A DNA stretch of 64,000 nucleotides, from contig NZ_JAPHAV010000007.1 of NCBI RefSeq assembly GCF_026241335.1, forward strand, positions 62,001 to 126,000, read 5' to 3'. Origin of the DNA: Ochrobactrum chromiisoli. Lineage in GTDB: Bacteria; Pseudomonadota; Alphaproteobacteria; Rhizobiales; Rhizobiaceae. Position numbers and translations under genes: made by a program. The notes under the pieces were generated by a model that saw only the letters and a program-made list of their open reading frames with translations, made no database searches and was not told the DNA's origin. Shown here in pieces: positions 9,823-19,057 of the stretch (its first letter is position 1; each line of letters starts with the position of its first letter).

Positions 9823-10305
9823 TTGACTGATAAAACACCCAAATATGCCTATGAGGACTTTACCCGAGGGCTGAAATTGCCTTTTGGCCCTCGCACCATC
9901 ACCAAAGAAGAGATTATTGAATTCGCGCGCGAGTTCGACCCGCAGCCCTTCCATCTTGATGAGGAAGCAGGCAAGGCAAGCGTGCTCGGCGGTCTCGCTG
10001 CTTCGGGCTGGCACACCGTGTCGCTTTTCATGCGCATGATCTGGGATGCCTACCTGAAAGATTCGACCTCACAGGGCAGCCCCGGTATTGAATTCAACCG
10101 CTGGAAGCGGCCTGTTCTTGCGGGTGATACCCTGAGCGGACTATCGACGGTGCTTGACCGCCGCCGCTCCAAATCCATGCCGCATGTGGGCTTTCTCACT
10201 GTGCATAACGAGATCGTCAATCAGCGTGGCGAAGTTGTTTGCGAGCTACAGCACACGGCCATGATCGGCCTTCGCAATCCTGAACGCGAAGGAGACGAAG
10301 CATGA
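9823..10305 (+). CDS. MaoC-like dehydratase (hot-dog fold), first of a pair
   Basis: 160 aa, a single MaoC/R-hydratase-like hot-dog domain. Features are the YEDFTRG start, the FDPQPFHLDEEAGK segment bearing the catalytic Asp/His pair typical of R-specific enoyl hydratases, GGLAASGWHT and RWKRPVLAGDTL. It starts at TTG (9823) with GGGAGGAG about 6 nt upstream; no ATG gives the conserved N-terminus. The stop overlaps the next gene as ATGA, implying translational coupling. The family hydrates 2-enoyl-CoA or related thioesters; the substrate is unknown. Confidence 0.88.
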   Translation: MTDKTPKYAYEDFTRGLKLPFGPRTITKEEIIEFAREFDPQPFHLDEEAGKASVLGGLAASGWHTVSLFMRMIWDAYLKDSTSQGSPGIEFNRWKRPVLAGDTLSGLSTVLDRRRSKSMPHVGFLTVHNEIVNQRGEVVCELQHTAMIGLRNPEREGDEA

Positions 10306-10772
10306 GTTTCATTGAAGATCATCTCGGCGAAGAGCTGACCATCGGCAGCTATACCTTCAGCGCCGAGGAAATCATCCACTTTGCATCAAAGTTCGACCCG
10401 CAACCGTTTCATCTCGACGCGCGAGCCGCCAAGAACAGCGTTCTGGGTGGTCTTTGTGCATCTGGCTGGCACACCACCGCAGTTTTTATGAAGCTGAACG
10501 TGGCATCTATTGTTGAGGCAACCAAAGACGCTATCAAGCGCGGCGAAGTTCCGCCAACATTTGGCCCCTCACCCGGCTTTGAGAATCTCAAATGGATACG
10601 CCCGGTCTATGCAGGTGACACGATCACCTATAAGCGCACCGTCCATGCGATCCGGCCTCTCGGCTCACGTCCCGGCTGGTCAATGCTGAGCATGAGCAGC
10701 AGCGCCTATAACCAAAACGGCGACAAGGTTTTATCCTTCGACAATGCCGCCATGGTGAAGCTACCTGCTTAA
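10302..10772 (+). CDS. MaoC-like dehydratase (hot-dog fold), second of a pair
   Basis: 156 aa, a paralogue of the preceding gene with the same landmarks: FDPQPFHLDARAAK, GGLCASGWHT and KWIRPVYAGDTI. A 4-bp ATGA overlap couples the two. Both halves keep the Asp-x-x-x-x-His arrangement, so either a heterodimer or two related activities is possible. An intrinsic terminator shared with convergent apt follows directly. Confidence 0.88.
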   Translation: MSFIEDHLGEELTIGSYTFSAEEIIHFASKFDPQPFHLDARAAKNSVLGGLCASGWHTTAVFMKLNVASIVEATKDAIKRGEVPPTFGPSPGFENLKWIRPVYAGDTITYKRTVHAIRPLGSRPGWSMLSMSSSAYNQNGDKVLSFDNAAMVKLPA

Positions 10773-10775
10773 AAC

Positions 10776-10813
10776 AAAAGCAACGGTGATTGACGCATAA
10801 AACCGTTGCTTTT
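10776..10813. terminator. Bidirectional terminator between the MaoC pair and apt
   Basis: AAAAGCAACGGT (10776-10787) pairs with ACCGTTGCTTTT (10802-10813): a 12-bp stem with A/T ends on both strands between convergent genes. Confidence 0.8.
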
Positions 10814-10820
10814 GCTAAAC

Positions 10821-11366
10821 TCAATCGCCTTCAAATTCGACAAGCGTTCGCACTGGTACACCAAGCGCTTCAAGCTTTTTGCGTCCACCAAGGTCTGGCA
10901 GATCAATGATGAAGCAAGCGGCAACGATCTCGGCACCCATCTGGAGAAGCAGCTTGGCCGCAGCTTCCGCCGTGCCACCCGTTGCGATCAGATCGTCCAC
11001 CAGCATGATGCGCTCGCCCGGCACGATGGCATCGCGGTGCATTTCCATTTCATCAATGCCATATTCGAGGCTGTAGGCGATACGCACGGTATCACGCGGC
11101 AGCTTACCCTTCTTACGGATCGGAACAAATCCAGCCGAAAGCTGATGCGCAATCGCGCCGCCAAGAATGAAGCCACGCGCTTCGATACCCGCCACCTTAT
11201 CAACCTTGTTTCCGGCATAAGGATAGACAAGTTCATCGACAGCGCGGCGGAAAGCCTGTGCATCCCCCATCAATGTCGTGACATCACGGAACTGAACACC
11301 GGGTTTTGGATAATCAGGAATCGTTCTGATCGCGTCTTTCAACGTGGCTTTAAGGCCGGATTCCAT
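10821..11366 (-). CDS. apt: Adenine phosphoribosyltransferase
   Basis: 181 aa; it salvages adenine with PRPP to AMP in the cytosol. The PRPP-binding motif [16 protein letters not shown] and the N-terminal [15 protein letters not shown] are diagnostic, as is [17 protein letters not shown]. The ATG at 11366 has AAAGGA 7 nt upstream; the TTG at 11381 would place that Shine-Dalgarno inside the gene. Length matches the family. Confidence 0.96.
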   Translation of the reverse strand: MESGLKATLKDAIRTIPDYPKPGVQFRDVTTLMGDAQAFRRAVDELVYPYAGNKVDKVAGIEARGFILGGAIAHQLSAGFVPIRKKGKLPRDTVRIAYSLEYGIDEMEMHRDAIVPGERIMLVDDLIATGGTAEAAAKLLLQMGAEIVAACFIIDLPDLGGRKKLEALGVPVRTLVEFEGD

Positions 11367-11480
11367 GTTCAGTCCTTTCAATACGACAAATTTAAAGGCT
11401 TTTTCAGATTACCTTCAACCACGATATAGCGGCTGCGCCAAGCGTAATCCCTATATTCGAACGATCTTTCACGATCAAAA

Positions 11481-11507
11481 CAAAAAGGGCGCCTTTTGGC
11501 GCCCCTT
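11481..11507 (-). terminator. Intrinsic terminator of the petABC operon
   Basis: Read on the minus strand: GGGCGCC, AAAA loop, GGCGCCC, followed by five Ts, about 20 bp after the petC stop. Confidence 0.85.
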
Positions 11508-11526
11508 CAACTGTTATGACAAGCGA

Positions 11527-12396
11527 TCAGTGCTTCACATTCGACCAGATCGAACGCTTGGCAATATAAACAAGACCAGCAAACAGCACGAGGAAGATAA
11601 TGACCCGAAAGCCTGTCTTCTTGCGCTGTTCAAGATGCGGCTCTGCGGCCCACATCAGAAACGCAGAAACGTCACGCGCATACTGATCCACCGTCTGCGG
11701 AGAACCATCATCATACGTCACCTGATCGTCGCTGAGTGGCTTTGCCATGGCAAGCGACTTCCCCGCAATGAAGTACGGGTTGTAATGCGTGCCTTCCGGA
11801 ATATGCATGCCAGCTGGTGGCTGTTCATCATAGCCGGTCAGCAGCGCATGAATATAATCCGGGCCTCCTTCAGCATATTGCGTGAATACGTCGAAGATAA
11901 AGGTTGGAAAACCTCGTTCAACGGCACGGGCCTTGGCAATCAGCGAGAAGTCAGGCGGAACTGCGCCATTATTAGCCGCAGCTGCTGCATTCGCATTGGG
12001 AAACGGCGATGGAAAATGATCCGTCGCAATTGCCTTTCGGGTGAACATTTCACCGTCCGCATTCGGACCATCGGTGACTTCATATTCGGCAGCGAAAGCC
12101 TTCACCTGATCCGGCGAATAACCGAGAGCTTCCAAATTGCGGAAAGCTACCAGATTCATCGAATGGCAGGCCGAACAGACTTCCTTGTAAACCTTGAGGC
12201 CACGCTGTAGCTGTCCCTTGTCATAGGTGCCAAATGGCCCCGAAAAGCTCCAGCTTTCCTGCTTCGGATGATGGATCGGATAGTGCTCGGGCTCACCCTC
12301 GCCACCGCCAGCAGCAAAAGCGCCACCCAGCGTCACACCAAGAGCCACGATCGGAGCAATACCGAAGACAGCGAAATTCTTGAGGATGTTTTTCAT
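11527..12396 (-). CDS. petC: Cytochrome c1, bc1 complex
   Basis: 289 aa. An N-terminal signal segment (FAVFGIAPIVALGVTLGGAFA) exports the protein; the c-type haem motif CSACH (about residue 50) binds covalent haem; and a C-terminal anchor (VIIFLVLFAGLVYIA) holds it in the inner membrane with its head in the periplasm. It passes electrons from the Rieske protein to cytochrome c. The ATG at 12396 has AAGGA 7 nt before it and is preferred over an ATG 15 bp upstream. It is the last gene of petABC. Confidence 0.95.
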   Translation of the reverse strand: MKNILKNFAVFGIAPIVALGVTLGGAFAAGGGEGEPEHYPIHHPKQESWSFSGPFGTYDKGQLQRGLKVYKEVCSACHSMNLVAFRNLEALGYSPDQVKAFAAEYEVTDGPNADGEMFTRKAIATDHFPSPFPNANAAAAANNGAVPPDFSLIAKARAVERGFPTFIFDVFTQYAEGGPDYIHALLTGYDEQPPAGMHIPEGTHYNPYFIAGKSLAMAKPLSDDQVTYDDGSPQTVDQYARDVSAFLMWAAEPHLEQRKKTGFRVIIFLVLFAGLVYIAKRSIWSNVKH

Positions 12397-12419
12397 TTTT
12401 ACGTCCTTCATCTCGCGCT

Positions 12420-13706
12420 TCAGCCCTTGATTTCCACTGGGGCAATCTCGGCCTTGCCTTCGCTCTTTTCAAGAACCGCCTCGGTAATCGAGTTCGGCAG
12501 ACGCTTCGGCGTCTCAATCAAGCCAAGAACCGGCATGATCACAATGAAGAATGCGAAGTAGTAAAGCGTGCCAAACTGCGCCAGCAATGTGTACGTGCCT
12601 TCAGCAGGACGCGAGCCCAGCCAGCCAAGGAAGATCGCATTGATGACAAACAGCCAGAAGAACAGTTTGAACCATGGACGGTAAACGGCCGAACGCACTT
12701 TCGACGTATCGAGCCATGGAACAACGAAGAGGATCGCAATCGAACCAAACATCACCAGAACGCCGCCAAGCTTCGAATCGATCGGACCGATGTTGAAGGT
12801 GATTGCACGCAGCATCGCGTAGAATGGCAAGAAATACCATTCAGGCACGATATGCGCCGGTGTCTTCAGCGAGTCAGCCTGAATATAGTTATCCGGGTGG
12901 CCGAGGAAGTTCGGCATGTAGAAGACAAAATAGGCGAAGAAGATGAAGAAGACGAGCGCACCAAAAGCATCCTTGATGGTTGCATAAGGCGTGAACGGCA
13001 GCGTGTCCGTCTTCGACTTCACTTCAATGCCGGTCGGGTTTGTCTGACCCGTCACATGCAGCGCCCAGACGTGCAGGATAACAACACCCACAATCATGAA
13101 CGGCAGCAGATAATGCAGCGAGAAGAAGCGGTTAAGCGTTGGATTATCAACCGCAAAGCCACCGAGCAGCAATTGCTGGATCGGCTCACCGATCACCGGA
13201 AAGGCCGTGAAGAAGCCCGTGATAACCGTCGCACCCCAAAACGACATCTGTCCCCATGGCAGCACATAGCCCATGAACGCGGTTGCCATCATCAGCAGGA
13301 AGATGACCACGCCGAGAATCCAAAGAAGCTCACGTGGCGCCTTGTAAGAACCGTAATACAGCCCACGCGCAATGTGCAGATAAACCGCAATGAAGAAGAA
13401 GGAAGCACCATTGGCGTGCATATAGCGTAGCAGCCAACCGGAATTGACATCACGCATAATCTTTTCGACGGAAACAAACGCAATCGACGTTTCAGCTGCA
13501 TAATGCATGGCCAGCACAATGCCGGTAATGATCTGCGCAATAAGCATAAAGCTTAGGATGCCACCGAACGTATACATATAATTCAGGTTACGCGGCGTCG
13601 GATAGGCAACAAAGGAATCATAGACAAGACGCGGCAAAGGCAGCCGCTCGTCGACCCATTTCTCGATGCCGGTCGAGGGCGTATATGTGGAGTGATGACC
13701 ACTCAT
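12420..13706 (-). CDS. petB: Cytochrome b, bc1 complex
   Basis: 428 aa with about eight or nine membrane helices. Haem-ligand regions are visible ([12 protein letters not shown] with a later [10 protein letters not shown] in one helix; [20 protein letters not shown] in another), and so is the quinol-site PEWYFLPFY motif. It oxidises quinol at the periplasmic side and cycles electrons through two b haems. It is longer than mitochondrial cytochrome b because of a C-terminal extension, usual in alphaproteobacteria. It lies 23 bp after petA and 23 bp before petC. Confidence 0.97.
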   Translation of the reverse strand: MSGHHSTYTPSTGIEKWVDERLPLPRLVYDSFVAYPTPRNLNYMYTFGGILSFMLIAQIITGIVLAMHYAAETSIAFVSVEKIMRDVNSGWLLRYMHANGASFFFIAVYLHIARGLYYGSYKAPRELLWILGVVIFLLMMATAFMGYVLPWGQMSFWGATVITGFFTAFPVIGEPIQQLLLGGFAVDNPTLNRFFSLHYLLPFMIVGVVILHVWALHVTGQTNPTGIEVKSKTDTLPFTPYATIKDAFGALVFFIFFAYFVFYMPNFLGHPDNYIQADSLKTPAHIVPEWYFLPFYAMLRAITFNIGPIDSKLGGVLVMFGSIAILFVVPWLDTSKVRSAVYRPWFKLFFWLFVINAIFLGWLGSRPAEGTYTLLAQFGTLYYFAFFIVIMPVLGLIETPKRLPNSITEAVLEKSEGKAEIAPVEIKG

Positions 13707-13729
13707 GTTTTATCTCCCCAAGATCTGTT

Positions 13730-14293
13730 TTAGCCGATCCTGATGACCGTATCGGAAGTGAATGCGTATTCTGGAATGTGCATGTTTTCCGGCGCCGGAC
13801 CGCTGCGGATACGTCCCGCAGTGTCATAGGTCGAGCCATGACATGGGCAGAACCAGCCACCGAACGACCCGGATTCACCGAGCGGCACGCAGCCAAGATG
13901 GGTGCAAACACCGACCATAACGATCCAGTTTTCCTTGCCTTCACCCGCCGAACGGGCAACATCCGTCGCTTCTGCATCCAAGGGAAGATTGGCATTACGC
14001 GCAGCAATGTCTTTCAGATCGCTCAAGGCAGTTACCTTGGCGTCTTCAACTTCCTTAGCAGTACGATTGCGAATGAAAATCGGCTTGCCGCGCCACTTGA
14101 CGGTCATGGACGCACCTTCTTCAAGAGAAGAAACATCCACTTCAATGGACGCTGCTGCGAGTGTCGAAGCATCGGGGCGCATCTGGTCGATAAACGGCCA
14201 TGCCAGTCCGCCGACACCGACGACACCAGCCATTCCCGTCGCAATATACAAAAAATCACGCCGTGTCGGCTCAGCCGTGTCGTGTTCGCTCAC
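13730..14293 (-). CDS. petA: Rieske iron-sulfur subunit, bc1 complex
   Basis: 187 aa. A twin-arginine signal/anchor (TRRDFLYIATGMAGVVGVGG) precedes the periplasmic Rieske domain. The [2Fe-2S] ligand motifs are CTHLGC (about 131-136) and CPCHGS (about 151-156). It starts at GTG (14293) with AAAAAGGA 7 nt upstream. First gene of the operon petA-petB-petC. Confidence 0.97.
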   Translation of the reverse strand: MSEHDTAEPTRRDFLYIATGMAGVVGVGGLAWPFIDQMRPDASTLAAASIEVDVSSLEEGASMTVKWRGKPIFIRNRTAKEVEDAKVTALSDLKDIAARNANLPLDAEATDVARSAGEGKENWIVMVGVCTHLGCVPLGESGSFGGWFCPCHGSTYDTAGRIRSGPAPENMHIPEYAFTSDTVIRIG

Positions 14294-14604
14294 GTGCCAA
14301 TTCCTTTTTAACCTGGATATCCAATTGAAAACTCCCCTCGTCCACCTTGCACCTGCGCGAAAGCGATCCTACCTTTTGCGCTCGCACGCAAACGGTAGTC
14401 CCGCAAGTACTTGCAGAACGAAACTCCCTCCATCTCAGCGTTCAGGTTTAGGCAGGTTGAAAAGTCTTGTCCAGACGCCAAGCCTAAGGGACGGCACCAT
14501 GTCGCAGGGTACGGAATTGGTGTGCATTGAAATCCTGCCAAACAAAAACAGCCGCTCAATTTTCCCTTTGTACGAATGTTTTTGTGGCGCTGAAAATATC
14601 GAAA
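14294..14604. other. 311-bp region between petA and the ABC exporter pair
   Basis: Must hold the petABC promoter (minus strand) and the 3' end signals of the exporter genes. No convincing -35/-10 pair, terminator or gene was found. Confidence 0.4.
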
Positions 14605-16464
14605 CTAATGGTCTACGCCCAGAAAACCGCCTGATTGCCGCTCCCAGAGGCGCGCGTAAATCCCGCCACGCGCAATAAGCTCATCATGCGTACCTTCTTC
14701 GGCAATGCGCCCCTTATCCATAACGATGAGACGATCCAGCGCCGCGATGGTCGAAAGACGATGGGCGATTGCAAGAACCGTCTTGCCCTCCATGAGCTGA
14801 CGCAGATTTTCCTGAATAGCGGCTTCGACCTCTGAGTCGAGCGCCGATGTCGCCTCATCCAGAATAAGGATCGGCGCATCCTTCAGGATTGCGCGCGCAA
14901 TCGCGATACGCTGCCGCTGCCCCCCTGAAAGTTTGACGCCACGTTCGCCAACAAAAGCATCGAAGGATTTGCGTCCGTTAAAGTCCTCAAGTCTTGCGAT
15001 AAACTCATCCGCTTCCGCCTGACGCGCGGCTTCCGCAAGATCGTCATCTGTCGCATCATCACGCGCCAACATGATATTATCGCGCAACGAGCGGTGCAGA
15101 AGTGCAGTTTCCTGACTGACAACCGCAAAGGCACGCCGGAGCGAAGCTTGCGTGACGTCACGCACATCCTGCCCATCAACAAGGATAGCCCCCTTCTCGA
15201 CGTCATAGAGTCGAAGGATCAAATTCACCAGCGTGGTTTTTCCAGCGCCAGAGTGGCCAACCAATCCGATCCGCTCCCCCCCCTTAACGGTGAAGTTGAT
15301 ATCATCCAAAACACCTCCGGCTTTGCCATAATGGAAAGTCACATGCCGAATATCCATGCGCGCATCGGTGATGTGCAATTGCTTTGCATCGCGCTTGTCT
15401 TCCAGACCAAGCGGTGCAGACAAAAGCTTCATCGAATTCTCAATGAGACCAAGCTGGCGCAGCATACCATTCAGCTGCATCATGAGGCGTCCGAGCAGCA
15501 TGTTAAGACGCAGCACCAGACCGAGCGTGAACGACACCTGCCCGACCGTAATTGCGTCTTTCGTCCACAAGTCGATGGTGATGACGGCAACCGTCACAAT
15601 CATCACACCCGACAACCCGGTCATGGCGAGACGCACGCCTGTCAGCGAGCGCATAAACGGGAACAGTACCGCGAGATAACCGTTGAAACCTTTCCGAAGA
15701 TAATTGAGATCATCGTTCGTGGCATTGAGTTTAATCGTCTGGATGTTCGAATAACTGTCAACCAAGCGACCGTTGATTAAAGATCCGGCTTCTGCCGAAA
15801 CTTCCGCCTGGCGTCTGATTTGCGGAAGATAGTGTCTGGCTATCAGAAAGAATAATGCAATCCACACCAATACGACCGCTGCAAGCAGCCAATCGAGTTG
15901 CCCTATAAGAAGCAATGTAGTGACACTATAAATGAGCATGAACCACACGACTTGGATCAAACTCTGGATAAAATCTCCAGCAGCCTGTCCTGACTGCCAG
16001 ACCTTTGTGGCTATTCGACCTGCAAAATCACTCTGAAAGAAGCCATATGACTGCCGCAATACATAGGCATTCGATTGCCACCGTATTAGGTTATAAAAGT
16101 TCGGCCCCATAACCTGCTCTTCAAGCAGTGTATTTACAGCAGTAACCAAAAACCGAATTATCGACACTGTTCCGGCCATGAACAGAAGTTCTGGACCCGC
16201 GGCCTGAAGCAGCGCCGACCAGCTTCTTTCAACGCCTGTGCGACTTGACTGATCAAGAATATCGACAAGCCTGCCGGTGAAGTAAAAAAGCCCTGCCTCA
16301 ACAAGAGGCAGCAGACCGCCAACAACCAGCGAGGCTGCAAGCGGCCATTTGGCCTGCCGCGCGTAGTGCCATAAAAAAGCAAGTGTTGTTGAAGGCGGCC
16401 TGAGCTTGTCCGGTTCGCGGAAGGGATCAACCCAACGCTCGAACAGGCTATAAACCGCTTTCAT
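14605..16464 (-). CDS. ABC exporter half-transporter (permease fused to ATPase), second of a tandem pair
   Basis: About 619 aa: six-helix exporter membrane domain (about 45-330), then an ATPase domain with Walker A GHSGAGKTT (about 408-416), signature LSGGQRQRIAIARAIL and Walker B ILILDEATSALD. The H-loop HRLSTIA is present, so the site looks catalytically intact. It lies 14 bp after a close paralogue and probably pairs with it as a heterodimer. The start is ATG 16464 or TTG 16467, with AAGGA upstream. It resembles MsbA-like and multidrug exporters; the substrate is unknown. Confidence 0.9.
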   Translation of the reverse strand: MKAVYSLFERWVDPFREPDKLRPPSTTLAFLWHYARQAKWPLAASLVVGGLLPLVEAGLFYFTGRLVDILDQSSRTGVERSWSALLQAAGPELLFMAGTVSIIRFLVTAVNTLLEEQVMGPNFYNLIRWQSNAYVLRQSYGFFQSDFAGRIATKVWQSGQAAGDFIQSLIQVVWFMLIYSVTTLLLIGQLDWLLAAVVLVWIALFFLIARHYLPQIRRQAEVSAEAGSLINGRLVDSYSNIQTIKLNATNDDLNYLRKGFNGYLAVLFPFMRSLTGVRLAMTGLSGVMIVTVAVITIDLWTKDAITVGQVSFTLGLVLRLNMLLGRLMMQLNGMLRQLGLIENSMKLLSAPLGLEDKRDAKQLHITDARMDIRHVTFHYGKAGGVLDDINFTVKGGERIGLVGHSGAGKTTLVNLILRLYDVEKGAILVDGQDVRDVTQASLRRAFAVVSQETALLHRSLRDNIMLARDDATDDDLAEAARQAEADEFIARLEDFNGRKSFDAFVGERGVKLSGGQRQRIAIARAILKDAPILILDEATSALDSEVEAAIQENLRQLMEGKTVLAIAHRLSTIAALDRLIVMDKGRIAEEGTHDELIARGGIYARLWERQSGGFLGVDH

Positions 16465-16478
16465 CAATTGCGTATTCC

Positions 16479-18335
16479 TTACTTTGACATTTCCGCTTCG
16501 GCCTGCTCATCAAAGCCAAGGAATCCACCCGACTGACGTGCCCATAGTCCGGCATAAATACCGCCAAGCGCAACAAGTTCCTCATGCGTCCCGTCTTCGA
16601 CGATTTTTCCCTCATCCATCACAACGAGACGATCAAGGGCAGCGATGGTCGAAAGACGATGCGCAATCGCGATAACCGTCTTGCCTTCCATAAGCGTGTT
16701 GAGGCTGTCCTGAATGGCCGCTTCCACTTCTGAATCAAGCGCAGAGGTTGCTTCATCCAGAATAAGGATCGGCGCATCTTTAAGCATCACACGTGCAATC
16801 GCGATGCGCTGACGCTGACCACCTGAAAGTTTCACACCACGCTCGCCGACATGGGCATCCAAGCCACGTCGACCTTTTGCATCGGTCAACAGCGGAATGA
16901 ATTGATCAGCCTCCGCAAGGCGGATTGCCCGCGCGACCATGTCGTCCGTTGCGTCAGGGCGGCCATACATGATGTTTTCACGGACCGAACGATGCAGCAA
17001 AGATGTATCCTGTGTCACCATGCCGATGCTGGCGCGAAGCGAATCCTGCGTTACCTTTGAAATATCCTGCCCGTCGATCAGGATGCGGCCTTTTTCAAGA
17101 TCGTAGAATCGCAGCAGCAGATTAACGAGCGTGGATTTACCTGCCCCCGAGCGTCCGACAAGACCGATCTTCTGTCCCGCTTTGATGTCAAGCGACAGAC
17201 CTTCAATGACACCCTTGCCTTTGCCATAATGGAAGCCGATTTTATCAAAATCAATTACACCGTCACGCACTCTCAGCGCAGGCGCATCAGGAACATCCAC
17301 CACAGCATGGGCGCGCGAGATCGTCGTAATACCATCTTCCACAGTGCCTATGTTTTCAAACAGCGCCGACATTTCCCACATGATCCATTGCGACATACCA
17401 TTCAAACGCAGCACCAGGCCGATGCCCACTGCAACTGCCCCTACGGAAATCGCTTCGTTCATCCACAGACTGATACCAATCGCCCCCACTGCAAACAGCA
17501 ATATGCAGTTCGCAAGATAGAGCGTGAAATGGAACAGGGTGATCATGCGCATCTGGCCATGCACAGTGGTTAGAAAACCATCGAGGCTTTCTTTGACGTA
17601 AGCCTCCTCACGGCTTGAATGCGAGAACAGTTTGACAGTCGCAATATTCGTATAGCTGTCAACAATGCGCCCGGTCATAAGCGAGCGCGCATCAGCCTGC
17701 TTTTCCGAAATCACCCGCAAACGCGGAATGAAAAAGCGCAGCAGGATGATGTAAACGCCGAGCCAGACCGCAAACGGGATCATCAGAACAATATCCGCCG
17801 AAGCCGCAATAAACAGCGTACCGGCAAAATAGACGATGACATAATTGAGCACATCAAGCAGCTTCATCACCGTTTCGCGCACGGCAAGAGCGGTCTGCAT
17901 CAGCTTGGTTGAGATACGTCCGGCAAACTCGTCCTGAAAGAACGACATCGACTGGCGGATCAGATAGCGATGCATCAGCCAGCGCACACGCATCGGATAG
18001 TTTCCGAGCAGGGTCTGGTGAATAAGCAGCGAGTGAATGAGCACTACGCCCGGCAGTCCCACCAGCACGACACCTGAAATCAATGAAAGCCGCCAGCCCT
18101 CATTGCTTAAAAAGGTCTCGCGTGACTGGTGCGAAAGCCAGTCAACAATGTTGCCCATAAAGGCAAAAAGCGACACTTCTATAATGGCAATCAGTGTCGT
18201 AAAAATTGCCATGCCGATAATCCATGGCCATGCGCCACGGGTATAATAAAGGCAAAACGCGACCAGCCCGCGCGGAGGCTCGCGCGGCGGTTCTTCGGGA
18301 TAAGCTTCGAGTCGATTTTCAAACCATGTAAACAT
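16479..18335 (-). CDS. ABC exporter half-transporter (permease fused to ATPase), first of a tandem pair
   Basis: 618 aa with the same layout as its downstream neighbour: TM domain (about 30-320), Walker A GRSGAGKST, signature LSGGQRQRIAIARVML, Walker B ILILDEATSALDSEVEAAIQ and H-loop AHRLSTIA. The two ATPase domains are near-identical over long stretches, indicating an old tandem duplication. Both have intact Walker motifs, unlike many degenerate heterodimers. Substrate unknown; lipid or drug export would be typical. Confidence 0.9.
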   Translation of the reverse strand: MFTWFENRLEAYPEEPPREPPRGLVAFCLYYTRGAWPWIIGMAIFTTLIAIIEVSLFAFMGNIVDWLSHQSRETFLSNEGWRLSLISGVVLVGLPGVVLIHSLLIHQTLLGNYPMRVRWLMHRYLIRQSMSFFQDEFAGRISTKLMQTALAVRETVMKLLDVLNYVIVYFAGTLFIAASADIVLMIPFAVWLGVYIILLRFFIPRLRVISEKQADARSLMTGRIVDSYTNIATVKLFSHSSREEAYVKESLDGFLTTVHGQMRMITLFHFTLYLANCILLFAVGAIGISLWMNEAISVGAVAVGIGLVLRLNGMSQWIMWEMSALFENIGTVEDGITTISRAHAVVDVPDAPALRVRDGVIDFDKIGFHYGKGKGVIEGLSLDIKAGQKIGLVGRSGAGKSTLVNLLLRFYDLEKGRILIDGQDISKVTQDSLRASIGMVTQDTSLLHRSVRENIMYGRPDATDDMVARAIRLAEADQFIPLLTDAKGRRGLDAHVGERGVKLSGGQRQRIAIARVMLKDAPILILDEATSALDSEVEAAIQDSLNTLMEGKTVIAIAHRLSTIAALDRLVVMDEGKIVEDGTHEELVALGGIYAGLWARQSGGFLGFDEQAEAEMSK

Positions 18336-18518
18336 GGCGATCCTTGTACGGGCACCTTATGAAATTGCCAAGAGAGAACGAGAACAAAAAGGGAATATTT
18401 TTGTGATCAACCAAAGCATCGTTTTCCTTCAACTTATCACAGCACAGATGTGTTGATGTCAGAGCAAGAGCGGGTTACGGTACTTGCAGCCATCGGATTT
18501 GTGAGCTACCCGCTCTAT

Positions 18519-18998
18519 ATGGATTTGCGCATCGCCCTTTATCAGCCCGACATTCCCGGCAATACCGGAACCATTCTGCGCATGGCCGCCTGCCTTGGCT
18601 TTGCGGTGGACCTAATCGAGCCTGCGGGTTTCGATGTTTCCGATCGCTCATTGAAGCGTGCAGGCATGGACTATCTTGAGCAAGCCGCCCTGACCCGCCA
18701 TGCCGACTGGCAGCATTTCAACGACTGGCGCCTTCATGCAGGCAAGCGCCTCGTGTTGCTTTCGACCAAAGCCGCGATCCCCTATACGCAATATCAGTTT
18801 CAGACGAACGATATCCTGCTGTTCGGAAGAGAGTCTGCCGGCGTGCCTGACAGCATTCAGGATAGCGCCGATGCGCGCCTGATCATCCCGATGATACCAG
18901 GTGCGCGCTCCCTCAATCTTGCGGTTTCTGTCGCAATCACAGCAGGCGAAGCTATGCGTCAGCGAAATCAGGAAACAGATTCCGTTTCAACCGCATAG
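18519..18998 (+). CDS. trmL: tRNA (cytidine/uridine-34-2'-O)-methyltransferase TrmL (SPOUT)
   Basis: 159 aa. TrmL methylates the wobble ribose of tRNA-Leu with AdoMet. Landmarks are LYQPDIPGNTGTILRMAAC (N-terminal SpoU motif), DILLFGRESAGVP and the knot motif IPGARSLNLAVSVAITAGEA. The ATG at 18519 gives the conserved family N-terminus but has a poor Shine-Dalgarno; in-frame ATGs at 18450 and 18456 would add about 22 unmatched residues. Confidence 0.92.
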   Translation: MDLRIALYQPDIPGNTGTILRMAACLGFAVDLIEPAGFDVSDRSLKRAGMDYLEQAALTRHADWQHFNDWRLHAGKRLVLLSTKAAIPYTQYQFQTNDILLFGRESAGVPDSIQDSADARLIIPMIPGARSLNLAVSVAITAGEAMRQRNQETDSVSTA

Positions 18999-19057
18999 GC
19001 GAATAAGCGGAATCAGTTCCCGAACACGTTAATACATCCAGAAAAAGGTCCTCCCCA

